A stretch of DNA of 64,000 nt from an uncultured Bacteroidales bacterium (GCA_946187695.1 CAMHSB010000002.1:62001-126000), one strand, 5' to 3'; shown: positions 9,319 through 17,023, numbered from the stretch's first letter. Notes: generated by a model from the letters alone, not told the origin. Numbers and translations are program-made.

Positions 9319-11637
9319 ATGAAAAAGTTATTGCTCATAGACGCGTACGCGATGATTTTTCGTGCGTACTATGCTTTTATCCGTGCACCGCGCATGAACA
9401 GTAAGGGAGAGAACACCTCCGCCATCTTTGGTTTTTGTGTCACGCTGGAGGATCTGATTCGTAAGATCAACCCCACGCATCTGGGAGTGGCGTTTGACCC
9501 TGCCGGCGGTACGTTCCGTCACGAGGCCTATGAGCAGTACAAGGCCCAACGTCCGGAAACGCCCGAAGATATACGCAAGGCGGTGCCGGTGATCAAGCAC
9601 ATTCTGGAGGCGATGAATATTCCGGTGCTGGAAGTGCCCGGTTTTGAGGCGGACGATGTGATCGGGACCTTGGCCAAGCAAGGCGAGCAAGCCGGTTTTG
9701 AGGTCTATATGGCGACCCCGGACAAGGACTATGGACAACTGGTGTCCGATCATGTGTTTATGTATCGCCCGCGGCATACAGGCGGCTTTGAACTGATGGG
9801 GCCGAAAGAGGTCTGCGAGAAATACGGCTTGCATAGTAAGGATCAGGTGATCGACCTGCTGGGACTGATGGGCGATGCCAGCGATAATATCCCGGGTTGC
9901 AAGGGAGTGGGGGAGAAGACCGCGGTAGCCTTGCTCCAACAGTTCGGCTCCATCGAATACATGCTCGCCCATACGGATGAGATCAAAGGCGCGTTGCGCA
10001 CCAAGGTGGAAGAGCAGACGGAGCAGATTAAGTTCTCGCGTTTCTTGGCCACTATCCGCACGGATGTGCCGATTGCGCTGGATGAGAACCAGCTGGCGAA
10101 GAAAGAACCGAACGGCGAGGCGCTTGCGGCCATCTATAGAGACCTGGAGTTCAATACGCTGCTCAAGAAACTTACCCCTTCTATCAATCCGCCAAGTTTG
10201 GCGGATAAGGCTGCTCCGAAGAAAGCCAAACCCGCCGATCCTGCGCAGTTGGATCTCTTCGGTTTCGGGGAAGAGCCGAATAATCAGAGTACTCCGGATA
10301 TGCCCGCTTTCGACACCATTGAAAACCGCCTGTGCCAATATCTGCTGAATCCCGAAGTGGCTTTCAATCCATACAAAGAACCCGATATGGCAGCGCTCAA
10401 AGCGGATGCCGACCTGTGGAACCTGTACAACGAAGTGGAGTTGCCGCTCGTGCCGGTATTGCGGGAGATGGAAGCGGCCGGTGTACGGATCGATGTGGCG
10501 AAACTCAAACAGGCGGAGACGGTCCTGACCGAGGAGTTGAATGCCTTGGAGCAACGTATCTACGCCCTGTCCGGCGAACCCTTTAATATCAACAGCCCGC
10601 GGCAGGTGGGCGAGTTGCTCTTCGAAAAACTGAAGTTGGATACGAAAGCCAAAAAGTCCAAGAACGGACAGTATTCCACTTCCGAAGAGGTGCTGGTGGC
10701 GCTCAAGGAGAAACATGCGATCGTGGGCTTGATCTTGGAGTATAGGGAACTGAAGAAACTGATCTCGACCTATATCGCCACTTTGCCGAGTTATATCGCA
10801 TCGGACGGGAAGATCCATACGACCTACAACCAGACCGTCACGGCGACCGGACGACTCTCCAGCAGTAATCCCAACCTGCAGAATCTGCCGATCCGTTCCG
10901 AGCGCGGGCGCTTGATCCGGGAGGCGGTGATACCCGATGCGGGCTGCGTCTTCCTCAGTGCCGACTACAGCCAGATCGAGTTGCGCCTCATGGCCCATTT
11001 CAGTCAGGACGAACATATGCTCGCAGCTTTCCGTTCCGGTCAGGATATCCATGCAGCCACCGCGGCGCGTATCTATGCCAAACCGATTGACCAGATCACC
11101 AAAGACGAGCGCCGTAAGGCCAAAACGGCCAATTTCGGTATTATATACGGTATCTCCGCCTTCGGTCTGGCGCAGCAACTCGATTGCAGCCGCACGGAGG
11201 CCAAGCAGCTGATTGATGATTATTTTGCGGCTTTCCCGCGTGTGATCAGTTATATCGAGTCCCAAAAAGAATTGGCGCGTCAGAAAGGCTATGCCGAGAC
11301 GCTGTTTGGTCGTAAACGCTACCTGCCCGATATCCATTCGCAGAATGCTACCGTTCGCTCTTTTGCCGAGCGGAATGCGGTTAATGCACCGATCCAGGGT
11401 ACGGCAGCCGATATCATCAAAATGGCGATGGTCTCTATCCATCGGCGGCTCAAAGAAGAAGGGCTGAAAGCGCAGATGATCATGCAGGTGCATGACGAAC
11501 TGAACTTCAATGTTCCGGCAGCCGAAGTGGAGCAGGTACGTGAGATCGTTGTCAATGAGATGCAGAATGCCGTCCATCTGACTGTTCCTTTGATTGCCGA
11601 ATGCGGTGTGGGAGAAAACTGGCTTGAAGCTCATTAG
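9319..11637 (+). CDS. polA: DNA polymerase I lacking the 3'-5' exonuclease domain
   Basis: 772 aa, against about 900-950 in typical Bacteroidota PolA. The N-terminal 5'-3' exonuclease is intact (LLIDAYAMIFRAYYAF, GFEADDVIGTLA, TPDKDYGQLV; about residues 1-290). The polymerase domain is intact from about residue 375, with motif A SADYSQIELRLMAHFSQD, motif B RRKAKTANFGIIYG and motif C QVHDELNF. Between them only about 80 residues remain: a charged linker and a remnant containing FDTIENRLCQYLLNPEVAF. The Asp/Glu motifs of the proofreading domain (DTET-like Exo I, Exo II, Exo III) are absent. The product should do nick translation and gap filling in repair and Okazaki fragment processing. Loss of proofreading is common in Pol I of some lineages, but usually the dead domain is kept as a scaffold. 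Confidence 0.95.
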   Translation: MKKLLLIDAYAMIFRAYYAFIRAPRMNSKGENTSAIFGFCVTLEDLIRKINPTHLGVAFDPAGGTFRHEAYEQYKAQRPETPEDIRKAVPVIKHILEAMNIPVLEVPGFEADDVIGTLAKQGEQAGFEVYMATPDKDYGQLVSDHVFMYRPRHTGGFELMGPKEVCEKYGLHSKDQVIDLLGLMGDASDNIPGCKGVGEKTAVALLQQFGSIEYMLAHTDEIKGALRTKVEEQTEQIKFSRFLATIRTDVPIALDENQLAKKEPNGEALAAIYRDLEFNTLLKKLTPSINPPSLADKAAPKKAKPADPAQLDLFGFGEEPNNQSTPDMPAFDTIENRLCQYLLNPEVAFNPYKEPDMAALKADADLWNLYNEVELPLVPVLREMEAAGVRIDVAKLKQAETVLTEELNALEQRIYALSGEPFNINSPRQVGELLFEKLKLDTKAKKSKNGQYSTSEEVLVALKEKHAIVGLILEYRELKKLISTYIATLPSYIASDGKIHTTYNQTVTATGRLSSSNPNLQNLPIRSERGRLIREAVIPDAGCVFLSADYSQIELRLMAHFSQDEHMLAAFRSGQDIHAATAARIYAKPIDQITKDERRKAKTANFGIIYGISAFGLAQQLDCSRTEAKQLIDDYFAAFPRVISYIESQKELARQKGYAETLFGRKRYLPDIHSQNATVRSFAERNAVNAPIQGTAADIIKMAMVSIHRRLKEEGLKAQMIMQVHDELNFNVPAAEVEQVREIVVNEMQNAVHLTVPLIAECGVGENWLEAH

Positions 11638-12394
11638 TATCATATTAGCGATAAGAGTCCTCTGTATCGGCAACTCGTTTTCATGGGATGCCGTGGAACA
11701 GGAACTCGTGCCCTTATGCCATCAGGCAGGTGTCGAGGTGGAGGTGCATAATCTCTACTACGGCGGTTGCTCGTTGCAACAACATGCGGCGTTCTTGCTC
11801 AAGGATACGGCGGCGTACAGCCACAGAGTTTGTACTAATGTCTGCCCGCGGATCATCAAGGACACGATCTCGTTGCGGGAGGCGCTCCAAAACGGCGAAT
11901 ATGATTATATCTCTCTCCAGCAGGCAAGTCATGATAGCGGTATCCGTGCTTCCTATGAACCCTGGCTTTCCTTATTAATAGATAGCGTACGCGCGTACCA
12001 GCCACGCGCGCGCCTATGTTGGATGCAGACCTGGGCGTACAGTCAAGACGCCAAGCACCCTGCCTACCCGCGCTATCATAACAATCAGACGGAGATGTGG
12101 GACAGTATTCAGGCATGTACCAAATCACAAATCACAAATTACAAATTACAAATAATCCCTTGTGGTCTTGCCATTCAACTGGCAAGAGCAACAAGGTTAG
12201 GAGATACCTTGTGCCGGGATGGTTACCATCTCAATTATGTGTACGGACGCTATACGGCGGCTTGTGTATGGTATGAGATTTTGACCGGAAAGGATGTGCG
12301 AAAGAATAAATATAAAAACGCCCAAATGACGTGCCAACAACGCCGTTTGACCCAAAAATCTGCCCATAAAGCGGTAAAAATGGCAGAAAAATGA
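11624..12394 (+). CDS. DUF4886 (SGNH-hydrolase-like) protein
   Basis: About 256 aa. The opening RVLCIGNSFSWDAVEQEL is the DUF4886 signature, with a GNSFS block resembling the GDS nucleophile region of SGNH esterases. The later DGYHLNYVYGRY carries the Asp-x-x-His pair expected in block V. A hydrolase acting on sugar or acyl esters is therefore plausible but unproven. The start is uncertain: a TTG at 11624 overlaps polA by 14 bases, and a further upstream ATG at 11594 is possible. Residues around 166-177 (SQITNYKLQI) are encoded by an in-frame heptamer array. Confidence 0.75.
   Translation: MKLISIILAIRVLCIGNSFSWDAVEQELVPLCHQAGVEVEVHNLYYGGCSLQQHAAFLLKDTAAYSHRVCTNVCPRIIKDTISLREALQNGEYDYISLQQASHDSGIRASYEPWLSLLIDSVRAYQPRARLCWMQTWAYSQDAKHPAYPRYHNNQTEMWDSIQACTKSQITNYKLQIIPCGLAIQLARATRLGDTLCRDGYHLNYVYGRYTAACVWYEILTGKDVRKNKYKNAQMTCQQRRLTQKSAHKAVKMAEK
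12121..12155 (+). repeat. Heptamer tandem array inside the DUF4886 gene
   Basis: Five consecutive 7-mers: caaatca, caaatca, caaatta, caaatta, caaataa. The 35 bases keep the reading frame open and encode an inserted-looking SQITNYKLQI segment. Same period and layout as the arrays at 16103, 30082 and 58306. Confidence 0.9.
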
Positions 12395-12432
12395 TCTTAA
12401 ATGCACTTTTTTTGAAAAAAAATGCAAAAATA

Positions 12433-12464
12433 TTTGGTCATGTCAAAAAAAAGCAGTACCTTTG
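12433..12464 (+). promoter_or_regulatory. Promoter of the tRNA-Asp/tRNA-Arg unit
   Basis: TTTG at 12433-12436, a 20-nt spacer, then TACCTTTG at 12457-12464, matching the Bacteroidota -33/-7 consensus. The 61-nt block 12415-12475 is identical to 16574-16634 upstream of tRNA-Lys. Confidence 0.88.
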
Positions 12465-12490
12465 CACCCGCTTTTGAAAAGAAGACTACT

Positions 12491-12564
12491 GGTGCGGTAG
12501 TTCAGTTGGTTAGAATACCGGCCTGTCACGCCGTAGGTCGCGAGTTCGAGTCTCGTCCGCACCG
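12491..12564 (+). tRNA. tRNA-Asp (anticodon GTC)
   Basis: Cloverleaf of 74 nt. The acceptor stem pairs ggtgcgg with ccgcacc, the D stem pairs gttc with gaat, the anticodon loop is ctGTCac, and the T arm gcgag-ttcgagt-ctcgt is standard. The discriminator is G, as expected for Asp. CCA is not encoded. It is 12 bases upstream of tRNA-Arg. Confidence 0.96.
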
Positions 12565-12576
12565 CTCTTTCTTTTC

Positions 12577-12650
12577 GGTCCATTAGCTCAACTGAATAGA
12601 GTACCACACTACGGATGTGGGGGTTGCAGGTTTGAATCCTGCATGGATCA
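12577..12650 (+). tRNA. tRNA-Arg (anticodon ACG)
   Basis: 74-nt cloverleaf. The acceptor stem ggtccat pairs with atggatc (one G-U), the anticodon stem ccaca pairs with tgtgg around the loop ctACGga, and the T arm is tgcag-gtttgaat-cctgca. A34 would need deamination to inosine by TadA. CCA is not encoded. Transcribed with tRNA-Asp. Confidence 0.95.
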
Positions 12651-12662
12651 CAAGATATAAGC

Positions 12663-12705
12663 GAACGAGCGTCTGAAAGTTTACTTTCAAGCGCTTGTTT
12701 GTTTT
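12663..12705 (+). terminator. Hairpin terminator after tRNA-Arg
   Basis: Inverted arms gaacgagcgtctgaaag and ctttcaagcgcttgttt pair with two or three mismatches around a ttta loop, followed by a T-rich stretch (tttgtttta). A rho-independent terminator for the tRNA unit is likely. Confidence 0.65.
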
Positions 12706-12720
12706 ATGGCTTGTAAGATG

Positions 12721-12812
12721 TCACACCGAAGGGTGACGGATTACGAAGAAATTCTGCATGGATTCACTCACCCACGGTGAGGGTTAGGGATTACGCAGCA
12801 ATCCTGCAGGAT
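12721..12812. repeat. Palindromic imperfect repeat pair (REP-like)
   Basis: Two related units follow each other: gggtgacggattacgaagaa at 12731 continuing to ggat at 12763, and ggtgagggttagggattacg at 12776 continuing to aggat at 12812. Each is preceded by a TCAC/GTGA hairpin, and the second contains the perfect palindrome atcctgcaggat (12801-12812). Nothing coding is seen. It is a candidate for a dispersed intergenic repeat or an RNA element. Confidence 0.5.
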
Positions 12813-12864
12813 AGACGTAGAAATCACCCATTTTCATTAAAATTTGTATTTTTTTGTAAAAAAA

Positions 12865-12896
12865 TTTGTGTATATAAAAAAAAAGCAGTACCTTTG
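12865..12896 (+). promoter_or_regulatory. Promoter of rpmB-rpmG-DUF4295
   Basis: TTTG at 12865-12868, a 20-nt spacer, TACCTTTG at 12889-12896. The spacer carries the same A-run plus GCAG as several promoters in this window. About 60 nt of leader precede rpmB. Confidence 0.88.
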
Positions 12897-12962
12897 CGCG
12901 ATTTTTCGTGTAATTGTGCGAAGAATCCCCGAATTTGAGAAAAATATAAAATATATACTACA

Positions 12963-13199
12963 ATGTCAAAAATTTGTCAAATTACAGGCAAGAAAGCCAT
13001 GGGCGGCTGCAACGTTTCGCACTCGAAGCGTCACACCAAGCGCACGTTTGATGTGAACCTATTCCGCCGCAAGTTCTACTGGGTAGAACAAGATGTATGG
13101 ATCGAGCTGAACGTGAGTGCAGCCGGTCTGAGAACAATTAACAAGATCGGCCTCGACAACGCCTTGAAACAGGCGGCAGAGAAGGGCTATCTTTATTAA
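12963..13199 (+). CDS. rpmB: 50S ribosomal protein L28
   Basis: 78 aa large-subunit protein. The family opening [20 protein letters not shown] and the following [17 protein letters not shown] are clear, and the C-terminus [13 protein letters not shown] is typical. It is the first gene of rpmB-rpmG-DUF4295, an order seen across Bacteroidota, driven by a strong-looking promoter at 12865-12896. There are 17 bases to rpmG. Confidence 0.98.
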   Translation: MSKICQITGKKAMGGCNVSHSKRHTKRTFDVNLFRRKFYWVEQDVWIELNVSAAGLRTINKIGLDNALKQAAEKGYLY

Positions 13200-13216
13200 A
13201 CGAAAGGAGTACAACA

Positions 13217-13405
13217 ATGGCAAAGAAAGTAAAAGAAGCCCGCGTTCAAGTCATCCTTGAGTGCACAGAGCAAAAAGCCAGCGGAGTTCCGGGAATGTCT
13301 CGTTACATTACTACCAAGAACCGTAAGAACACTCCTGATCGTTTGGAGCTCATGAAGTACAATCCCTATTTGAAGAAATACACCCTTCACAAAGAGATTA
13401 AGTAA
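13217..13405 (+). CDS. rpmG: 50S ribosomal protein L33
   Basis: 62 aa. Begins [20 protein letters not shown] and has the [20 protein letters not shown] core of L33. It lacks the paired Cys motifs of zinc-binding L33, so it is the cysteine-poor type. Lies between rpmB and a DUF4295 gene in one operon. Confidence 0.98.
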   Translation: MAKKVKEARVQVILECTEQKASGVPGMSRYITTKNRKNTPDRLELMKYNPYLKKYTLHKEIK

Positions 13406-13433
13406 TTAACCCTAATTAGAAAGGCTTAGAACT

Positions 13434-13586
13434 ATGGCAAAGAAAGCGGTCGCAACACTGCAAACCGGTAACTCCGGACGCGCGCACTCTAAGTGCATCA
13501 AGATGGTTAAGTCGCCTAAGACGGGTGCTTACATCTTCCAGGAAGAGATTGTTCTGAACGAGAAAGTGAACGAGTTCTTCAAGTAA
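13434..13586 (+). CDS. DUF4295 small basic protein
   Basis: 50 aa, reading MAKKAVATLQTGNSGRAHSK at the start and ending VNEFFK. This tiny basic protein sits directly after rpmG in Bacteroidota and belongs to DUF4295, whose function is unknown; a ribosome-associated role is inferred from its constant neighbourhood. Start at 13434 lies 28 bases after rpmG. A strong hairpin follows the stop. Confidence 0.93.
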   Translation: MAKKAVATLQTGNSGRAHSKCIKMVKSPKTGAYIFQEEIVLNEKVNEFFK

Positions 13587-13598
13587 AAAACCTAAAAA

Positions 13599-13629
13599 TT
13601 AGCGCACTACATGCTTTGTGGTGCGCTAA
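13599..13629 (+). terminator. Hairpin after DUF4295
   Basis: Arms ttagcgcactaca (13599-13611) and tttgtggtgcgctaa (to 13629) form a 13-bp stem with one G-U around a short loop, followed by ttgtttt. It probably ends the ribosomal protein transcript. The next gene starts only 15 bases later. Confidence 0.75.
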
Positions 13630-13643
13630 TTGTTTTCAATACC

Positions 13644-14567
13644 ATGTTAGGAATCATCATCAATCCCAAATCGGGCAAGAATTACTTCCGCGCACAGCGT
13701 ATATACCTATGGCATCTGCTCCGTCATCGACACCTGCCGTTTGCGTATCGGGTGACGAAATTTGCCGGTCATGCGATTGAGTTGGCGCGAGAGCTGGTGG
13801 AGAAAGGTTACGACGAGATACTGATCCTTGGCGGTGACGGAACACTCTCCGAAGCCATCAACGGTATCATGCGGGCTGATCTGACACCGGAACAACGCGC
13901 GAAGATACAGGTCGGACTCATGCCGCGCGGCACGGGAAACGACTGGGGGCGGTATTGGAACCTGACCAAAGATCACAAAGAGTCGCTACGCCGTTTCTTC
14001 GAGGGCGAGGGACATCCGATAGACATAGGCTGCGTCACCTATTGGCGCAATAACATCGAGCACCACCGCTATTTTATCAACTCGGTCGGTTTCGGTGTCG
14101 ATCCCTTGTGCTGCCAGAAAGCGGAGAAGCTCAAGTACTATATCGGCTCCCACCACGTGAACTACCTCTTCGGTCTTATCGCCGCGATTGTGCAGCATAA
14201 AGCGCAGCATATGATCCTGATAGTGGACGGCAAAGAGGCGGTGAACGATCAGCTCTTCACGATGAATATCGGTAACGGTCCGTTCTCCGGTGGTGGTATC
14301 AAACAGAACCCCAAAGCCAATCCGCAAGACGGCATCTTCCATACGATGTTCATCAAGAAACCGACCTTCAAACAGGTCCTCGTGGCGCTGCCCAAACTGT
14401 ATAACGGTCGCTTGACCGAACTGCCGTTTGTCTATCCCATCTGCGGCGCGGAGATAGAGATCAATTACCGCAAACACATCCTCTTTGAGGCGGACGGTAT
14501 TCTGGAGAATATTATCGGACCGTGCAAGGTCAGTTGTATCCATAACGCATTGCAGTTCAGATGTTAA
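13644..14567 (+). CDS. Diacylglycerol kinase-family lipid kinase (YegS/DgkB-like)
   Basis: 307 aa. The N-terminal DAGK catalytic domain shows GIIINPKSGK and the nucleotide-binding ILGGDGTLSEAINGIM (about residues 60-76), then LMPRGTGNDWGRYW. The C-terminal half has the family's beta-sandwich, with IGNGPFSGGGIKQNPKANP. It likely phosphorylates a lipid such as diacylglycerol or a sphingoid base; the exact substrate is not readable. The ATG at 13644 was preferred over 13611, which lies inside the terminator hairpin. It overlaps the next gene by 7 bases, tying it to the amino-sugar cluster. Confidence 0.9.
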   Translation: MLGIIINPKSGKNYFRAQRIYLWHLLRHRHLPFAYRVTKFAGHAIELARELVEKGYDEILILGGDGTLSEAINGIMRADLTPEQRAKIQVGLMPRGTGNDWGRYWNLTKDHKESLRRFFEGEGHPIDIGCVTYWRNNIEHHRYFINSVGFGVDPLCCQKAEKLKYYIGSHHVNYLFGLIAAIVQHKAQHMILIVDGKEAVNDQLFTMNIGNGPFSGGGIKQNPKANPQDGIFHTMFIKKPTFKQVLVALPKLYNGRLTELPFVYPICGAEIEINYRKHILFEADGILENIIGPCKVSCIHNALQFRC

Positions 14568-15469
14568 AACAACAGGGTTCCAACCGTATCTATTCGCGCG
14601 AAAAAGATGCTTCCGGAAGGAGCATCATTCGCGTAGAGGGCACCAACCGCGACGAGAATCGTGCGTTCCTTTATATGGCGCGCCATTTCCGGGCGTTGGG
14701 CTTGCCGGTACCCGAAGTGTATTGGGTGAGTGAGGACGAGATGAGTTATACCCAGGAGGACCTGGGAGATACGCTCCTTTTTGACCGTCTGGAACCGGTG
14801 CTCGTGGAGCGCGCCATTCGGGCATTGGCACATGTGCAGGTAGAGGGCGCGAAAGACTTCGACTGGCGTATCTGTTTTCCCGTACCGGCGATGGACGAAC
14901 GATCCATCCGGTGGGACCTCAACTATTTCAAATACTGCTTCCTCAAGGGTACGAAGATCGAGTTCTCGGAACCCAAACTCGAGGATGATTTCGATACGAT
15001 GGTCCGGGTGCTTTTGGCCCAACCGGCCGACACTTTCCTCTATCGCGATTTCCAGAGCCGGAACGTGATGATCAAGGACGAGCAGCCGTATTTCATTGAT
15101 TTCCAAGGCGGCAGAAGAGGTCCGACCCAATACGATGTCGCTTCTTTCCTTTGGCAAGCCAAAGCGAACTTTGCCCCAGCCTTCCGCGAACAGATGATCG
15201 AGGCTTATCTGGATGAAATGAAACGCCTTCAGCCAAGTTTGGATGAACAATCCTGGCGTGCCGCGCTCCCTCATTTCGTGTTGTTTAGGACTTTGCAAGT
15301 TTTAGGCGCGTACGGATACAGAGGTTATTTTGAGCGCAAGCCGCATTTCCTGGAGTCGATACCTTTGGCGATAAAGAACCTGAGCGGGTTGTTTGCTGCC
15401 CATCCGGATTTACAAAACGAATATCCCTATATCTATGCTATCAGTAACGATCTACTCTTTCTCCTTTAA
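14561..15469 (+). CDS. AmgK-like sugar kinase (APH fold)
   Basis: 302 aa phosphotransferase of the aminoglycoside-kinase fold. The catalytic loop reads LYRDFQSRNVMI (Asp near residue 167) and the metal-binding segment is YFIDFQGGRRGPTQYDVAS. AmgK in Pseudomonas phosphorylates N-acetylmuramic acid at C1 for cell-wall recycling, and this gene sits with a MurU-like uridylyltransferase two genes on, so the same role is likely. True antibiotic resistance is unlikely given the context. It overlaps the RapZ-domain gene by 35 bases. Confidence 0.82.
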   Translation: MLKQQGSNRIYSREKDASGRSIIRVEGTNRDENRAFLYMARHFRALGLPVPEVYWVSEDEMSYTQEDLGDTLLFDRLEPVLVERAIRALAHVQVEGAKDFDWRICFPVPAMDERSIRWDLNYFKYCFLKGTKIEFSEPKLEDDFDTMVRVLLAQPADTFLYRDFQSRNVMIKDEQPYFIDFQGGRRGPTQYDVASFLWQAKANFAPAFREQMIEAYLDEMKRLQPSLDEQSWRAALPHFVLFRTLQVLGAYGYRGYFERKPHFLESIPLAIKNLSGLFAAHPDLQNEYPYIYAISNDLLFLL

Positions 15470-15839
15470 GCGCGGCATCCCTGCGGACGCTTCCGGCAAC
15501 GGAGGCGGCTATGTGTTTGACTGCCGCAGTACCCATAACCCCGGTAAATACGAACAGTATAAGTCCATGACGGGCTTGGATCAACCGGTGATCGATTTCC
15601 TGGAGCAAGATGGCGAGATACTGACTTTCCTGGAGTCCGTTTATGCCTTGGTGGACCACCATGTAGCGCGGTTCATCGAGCGCGATTTTACGAACCTGCA
15701 GGTGGCTTTCGGTTGTACCGGCGGGCAGCATAGGTCGGTTTATTGTGCGGAACATCTGGCAAAACACTTGCGCGAGAAGTATCCCGTGCGGGTGCATCTG
15801 ATTCATAGAGAAAGGGGTATAGACCAATGGTTGGAATGA
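15435..15839 (+). CDS. Stand-alone RapZ C-terminal domain protein
   Basis: 134 aa. Carries the C-terminal RapZ signature VAFGCTGGQHRSVYCAEHLA (about residues 94-113) and TIYSFSFKRGIPADA at the N-terminus, but no P-loop kinase domain. In E. coli RapZ this half binds glucosamine-6-phosphate and the small RNA GlmZ. Here it is wedged between an AmgK-like kinase and a MurU-like transferase with overlaps of 35 and 13 bases, so it may sense or bind an amino-sugar phosphate in recycling. The ATG at 15435 gives the conserved start; an earlier start is possible but overlaps more. Confidence 0.88.
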   Translation: MLSVTIYSFSFKRGIPADASGNGGGYVFDCRSTHNPGKYEQYKSMTGLDQPVIDFLEQDGEILTFLESVYALVDHHVARFIERDFTNLQVAFGCTGGQHRSVYCAEHLAKHLREKYPVRVHLIHRERGIDQWLE

Positions 15840-16549
15840 TTTTTGCTGCGGGTCTCGGCACTCGCCTCAAGCCGCTCACCGATACGATGCCCAAGGCACT
15901 TGTGCCGCTCGCCGGCAAACCGCTCCTGCAATGGCAAGTGGAGAAACTGCGTGATGCCGGGATCACCGATATCATCGTCAACGTCCACCATTTCCCCGAC
16001 ATGATCATCGACGCTATCCGTGCGAATGAAGGCTGGGGGTGTCATATCACCGTTTCCGACGAACGCAATCTGTTGTTGGACACGGGCGGTGGACTGAAGA
16101 AAGCAATCACCAATAACCAATTACCAATTACCAATGAACCCATTCTCGCCTGCAACGTCGATATCTTATCGAATATGGATTTGCGTGCGCTTGTGCGTGC
16201 GTACGAGCAAACGGGAATAAGTCAGTTGGTGGTGAGTGAACGCCCCACGCAGCGCTATCTCTGTTTTGATGAGCAGGATCGTCTCTGCGGCTGGACGAAT
16301 ATAGCTACCGGCGAACTGAAAGGACAGGACGGTCGGCATCTGGCTTTTAGCGGCTGTCAGATCCTTTCGCCAGAAGTGCTATCCCTGCTATCGCAGATGC
16401 CGGACGGCAAGTTCTCGCTCATCGATTTCTACCTGCACGTCATGAAGGATGTCCCCTTGACCGCCTATGTACCTTCTGACTACCGAATGATGGATGTCGG
16501 CAAAATTGACCAGATAGAAGAAGCGGAAAGGTTTGCTCAGAGCCTGTAA
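15827..16549 (+). CDS. MurU-like sugar-1-phosphate nucleotidyltransferase
   Basis: 240 aa nucleotidyltransferase. The opening AAGLGTRLKPLTDTMPKAL is the nucleotide-binding GxGTR-x6-PK signature, and NVDILSNMD provides the metal-binding Asp. With an AmgK-like kinase upstream it most likely makes UDP-MurNAc from MurNAc-1-phosphate, bypassing de novo synthesis; a mannose-1-phosphate guanylyltransferase-like activity is the alternative. Residues near 93-104 (ITNNQLPITNE) come from a heptamer array, just after the DTGGGL motif. Start could also be 15836. Confidence 0.85.
   Translation: MVGMIFAAGLGTRLKPLTDTMPKALVPLAGKPLLQWQVEKLRDAGITDIIVNVHHFPDMIIDAIRANEGWGCHITVSDERNLLLDTGGGLKKAITNNQLPITNEPILACNVDILSNMDLRALVRAYEQTGISQLVVSERPTQRYLCFDEQDRLCGWTNIATGELKGQDGRHLAFSGCQILSPEVLSLLSQMPDGKFSLIDFYLHVMKDVPLTAYVPSDYRMMDVGKIDQIEEAERFAQSL
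16103..16137 (+). repeat. Heptamer tandem array inside the MurU-like gene
   Basis: Five 7-mers: gcaatca, ccaataa, ccaatta, ccaatta, ccaatga. They are in frame and encode a segment reading ITNNQLPITNE, with no counterpart expected in the enzyme family. Confidence 0.88.
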
Positions 16550-16591
16550 ATCAGGAAAAGTGACGTTTTTTGCAAAAAAAATGCAAAAATA

Positions 16592-16623
16592 TTTGGTCAT
16601 GTCAAAAAAAAGCAGTACCTTTG
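16592..16623 (+). promoter_or_regulatory. Promoter of tRNA-Lys
   Basis: TTTG at 16592-16595, 20-nt spacer, TACCTTTG at 16616-16623. The surrounding 61 bases (16574-16634) are an exact copy of the promoter of the tRNA-Asp unit. Confidence 0.88.
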
Positions 16624-16646
16624 CACCCGCTTTTCGGTTGAACGCT

Positions 16647-16719
16647 GTCTCCCTAGCTCAGTTGGTAGAGCAACTGACTCTTAATCAGTGGGTCGAGAGT
16701 TCGAGCCTCTCGGGGGACA
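16647..16719 (+). tRNA. tRNA-Lys (anticodon CTT)
   Basis: 73-nt cloverleaf. The acceptor stem gtctccc pairs with gggggac, the anticodon stem actga pairs with tcagt around loop ctCTTaa, and the T arm gagag-ttcgagc-ctctc is perfect. Discriminator A. CCA is not encoded. Confidence 0.96.
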
Positions 16720-16723
16720 CAAG

Positions 16724-16747
16724 AAGGTGCGGTAAGCACCTTTTTTT
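16724..16747 (+). terminator. Rho-independent terminator after tRNA-Lys
   Basis: Perfect 7-bp stem aaggtgc / gcacctt with loop ggtaa, followed directly by a T run. Confidence 0.9.
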
Positions 16748-16776
16748 GTAAGAAGTTTAACAAAAAATAGATAGTC

Positions 16777-16977
16777 ATGGAAAAGAAACGATTGACAAAG
16801 AGTAATAACAAGATGCTGGCGGGTGTATGTGCAGGGCTGGCAGAGTATTTAGGTTGGGATGTGACGGCAATGCGCGTGGTGTATGTGCTTGCGTCGTTCT
16901 TTTTGGCTGGATTCCCGGGCGTGTTGCTCTATATCATATTGGCCCTCGTGATGCCCGAACCCTGGGATAGGTATTAA
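16777..16977 (+). CDS. PspC domain protein
   Basis: 66 aa. The core KMLAGVCAGLAEYLGWDVTA followed by a hydrophobic helix (about residues 38-58) and ending MPEPWDRY is the PspC domain. Such small proteins associate with the inner membrane and the phage-shock or envelope-stress response, but no pspA is nearby, so the precise role is open. Lies 29 bases beyond the tRNA-Lys terminator and has its own terminator. Confidence 0.92.
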   Translation: MEKKRLTKSNNKMLAGVCAGLAEYLGWDVTAMRVVYVLASFFLAGFPGVLLYIILALVMPEPWDRY

Positions 16978-16999
16978 GATTCCCCTCAACAAATCTAAA

Positions 17000-17023
17000 G
17001 AAGTCCTTCCGGGCTTCTTTTTT
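17000..17023 (+). terminator. Rho-independent terminator after the PspC gene
   Basis: Stem gaagtcc / gggcttc (7 bp, one G-U) with loop ttcc and a T6 tail. Confidence 0.88.

Noticed and set aside
9328..11673. A 781-codon open frame opposite polA on the minus strand
   Set aside because: It mirrors the codon structure of polA, has a His/Gln/Arg-rich composition with no recognisable domain, and has no promoter. The same holds for long frames opposite the fumarase gene (28620-30047) and dxr (30938-32062).
14561..15469. Aminoglycoside resistance gene
   Set aside because: The APH fold is shared by sugar kinases, and the RapZ-domain and MurU-like neighbours point to cell-wall recycling.
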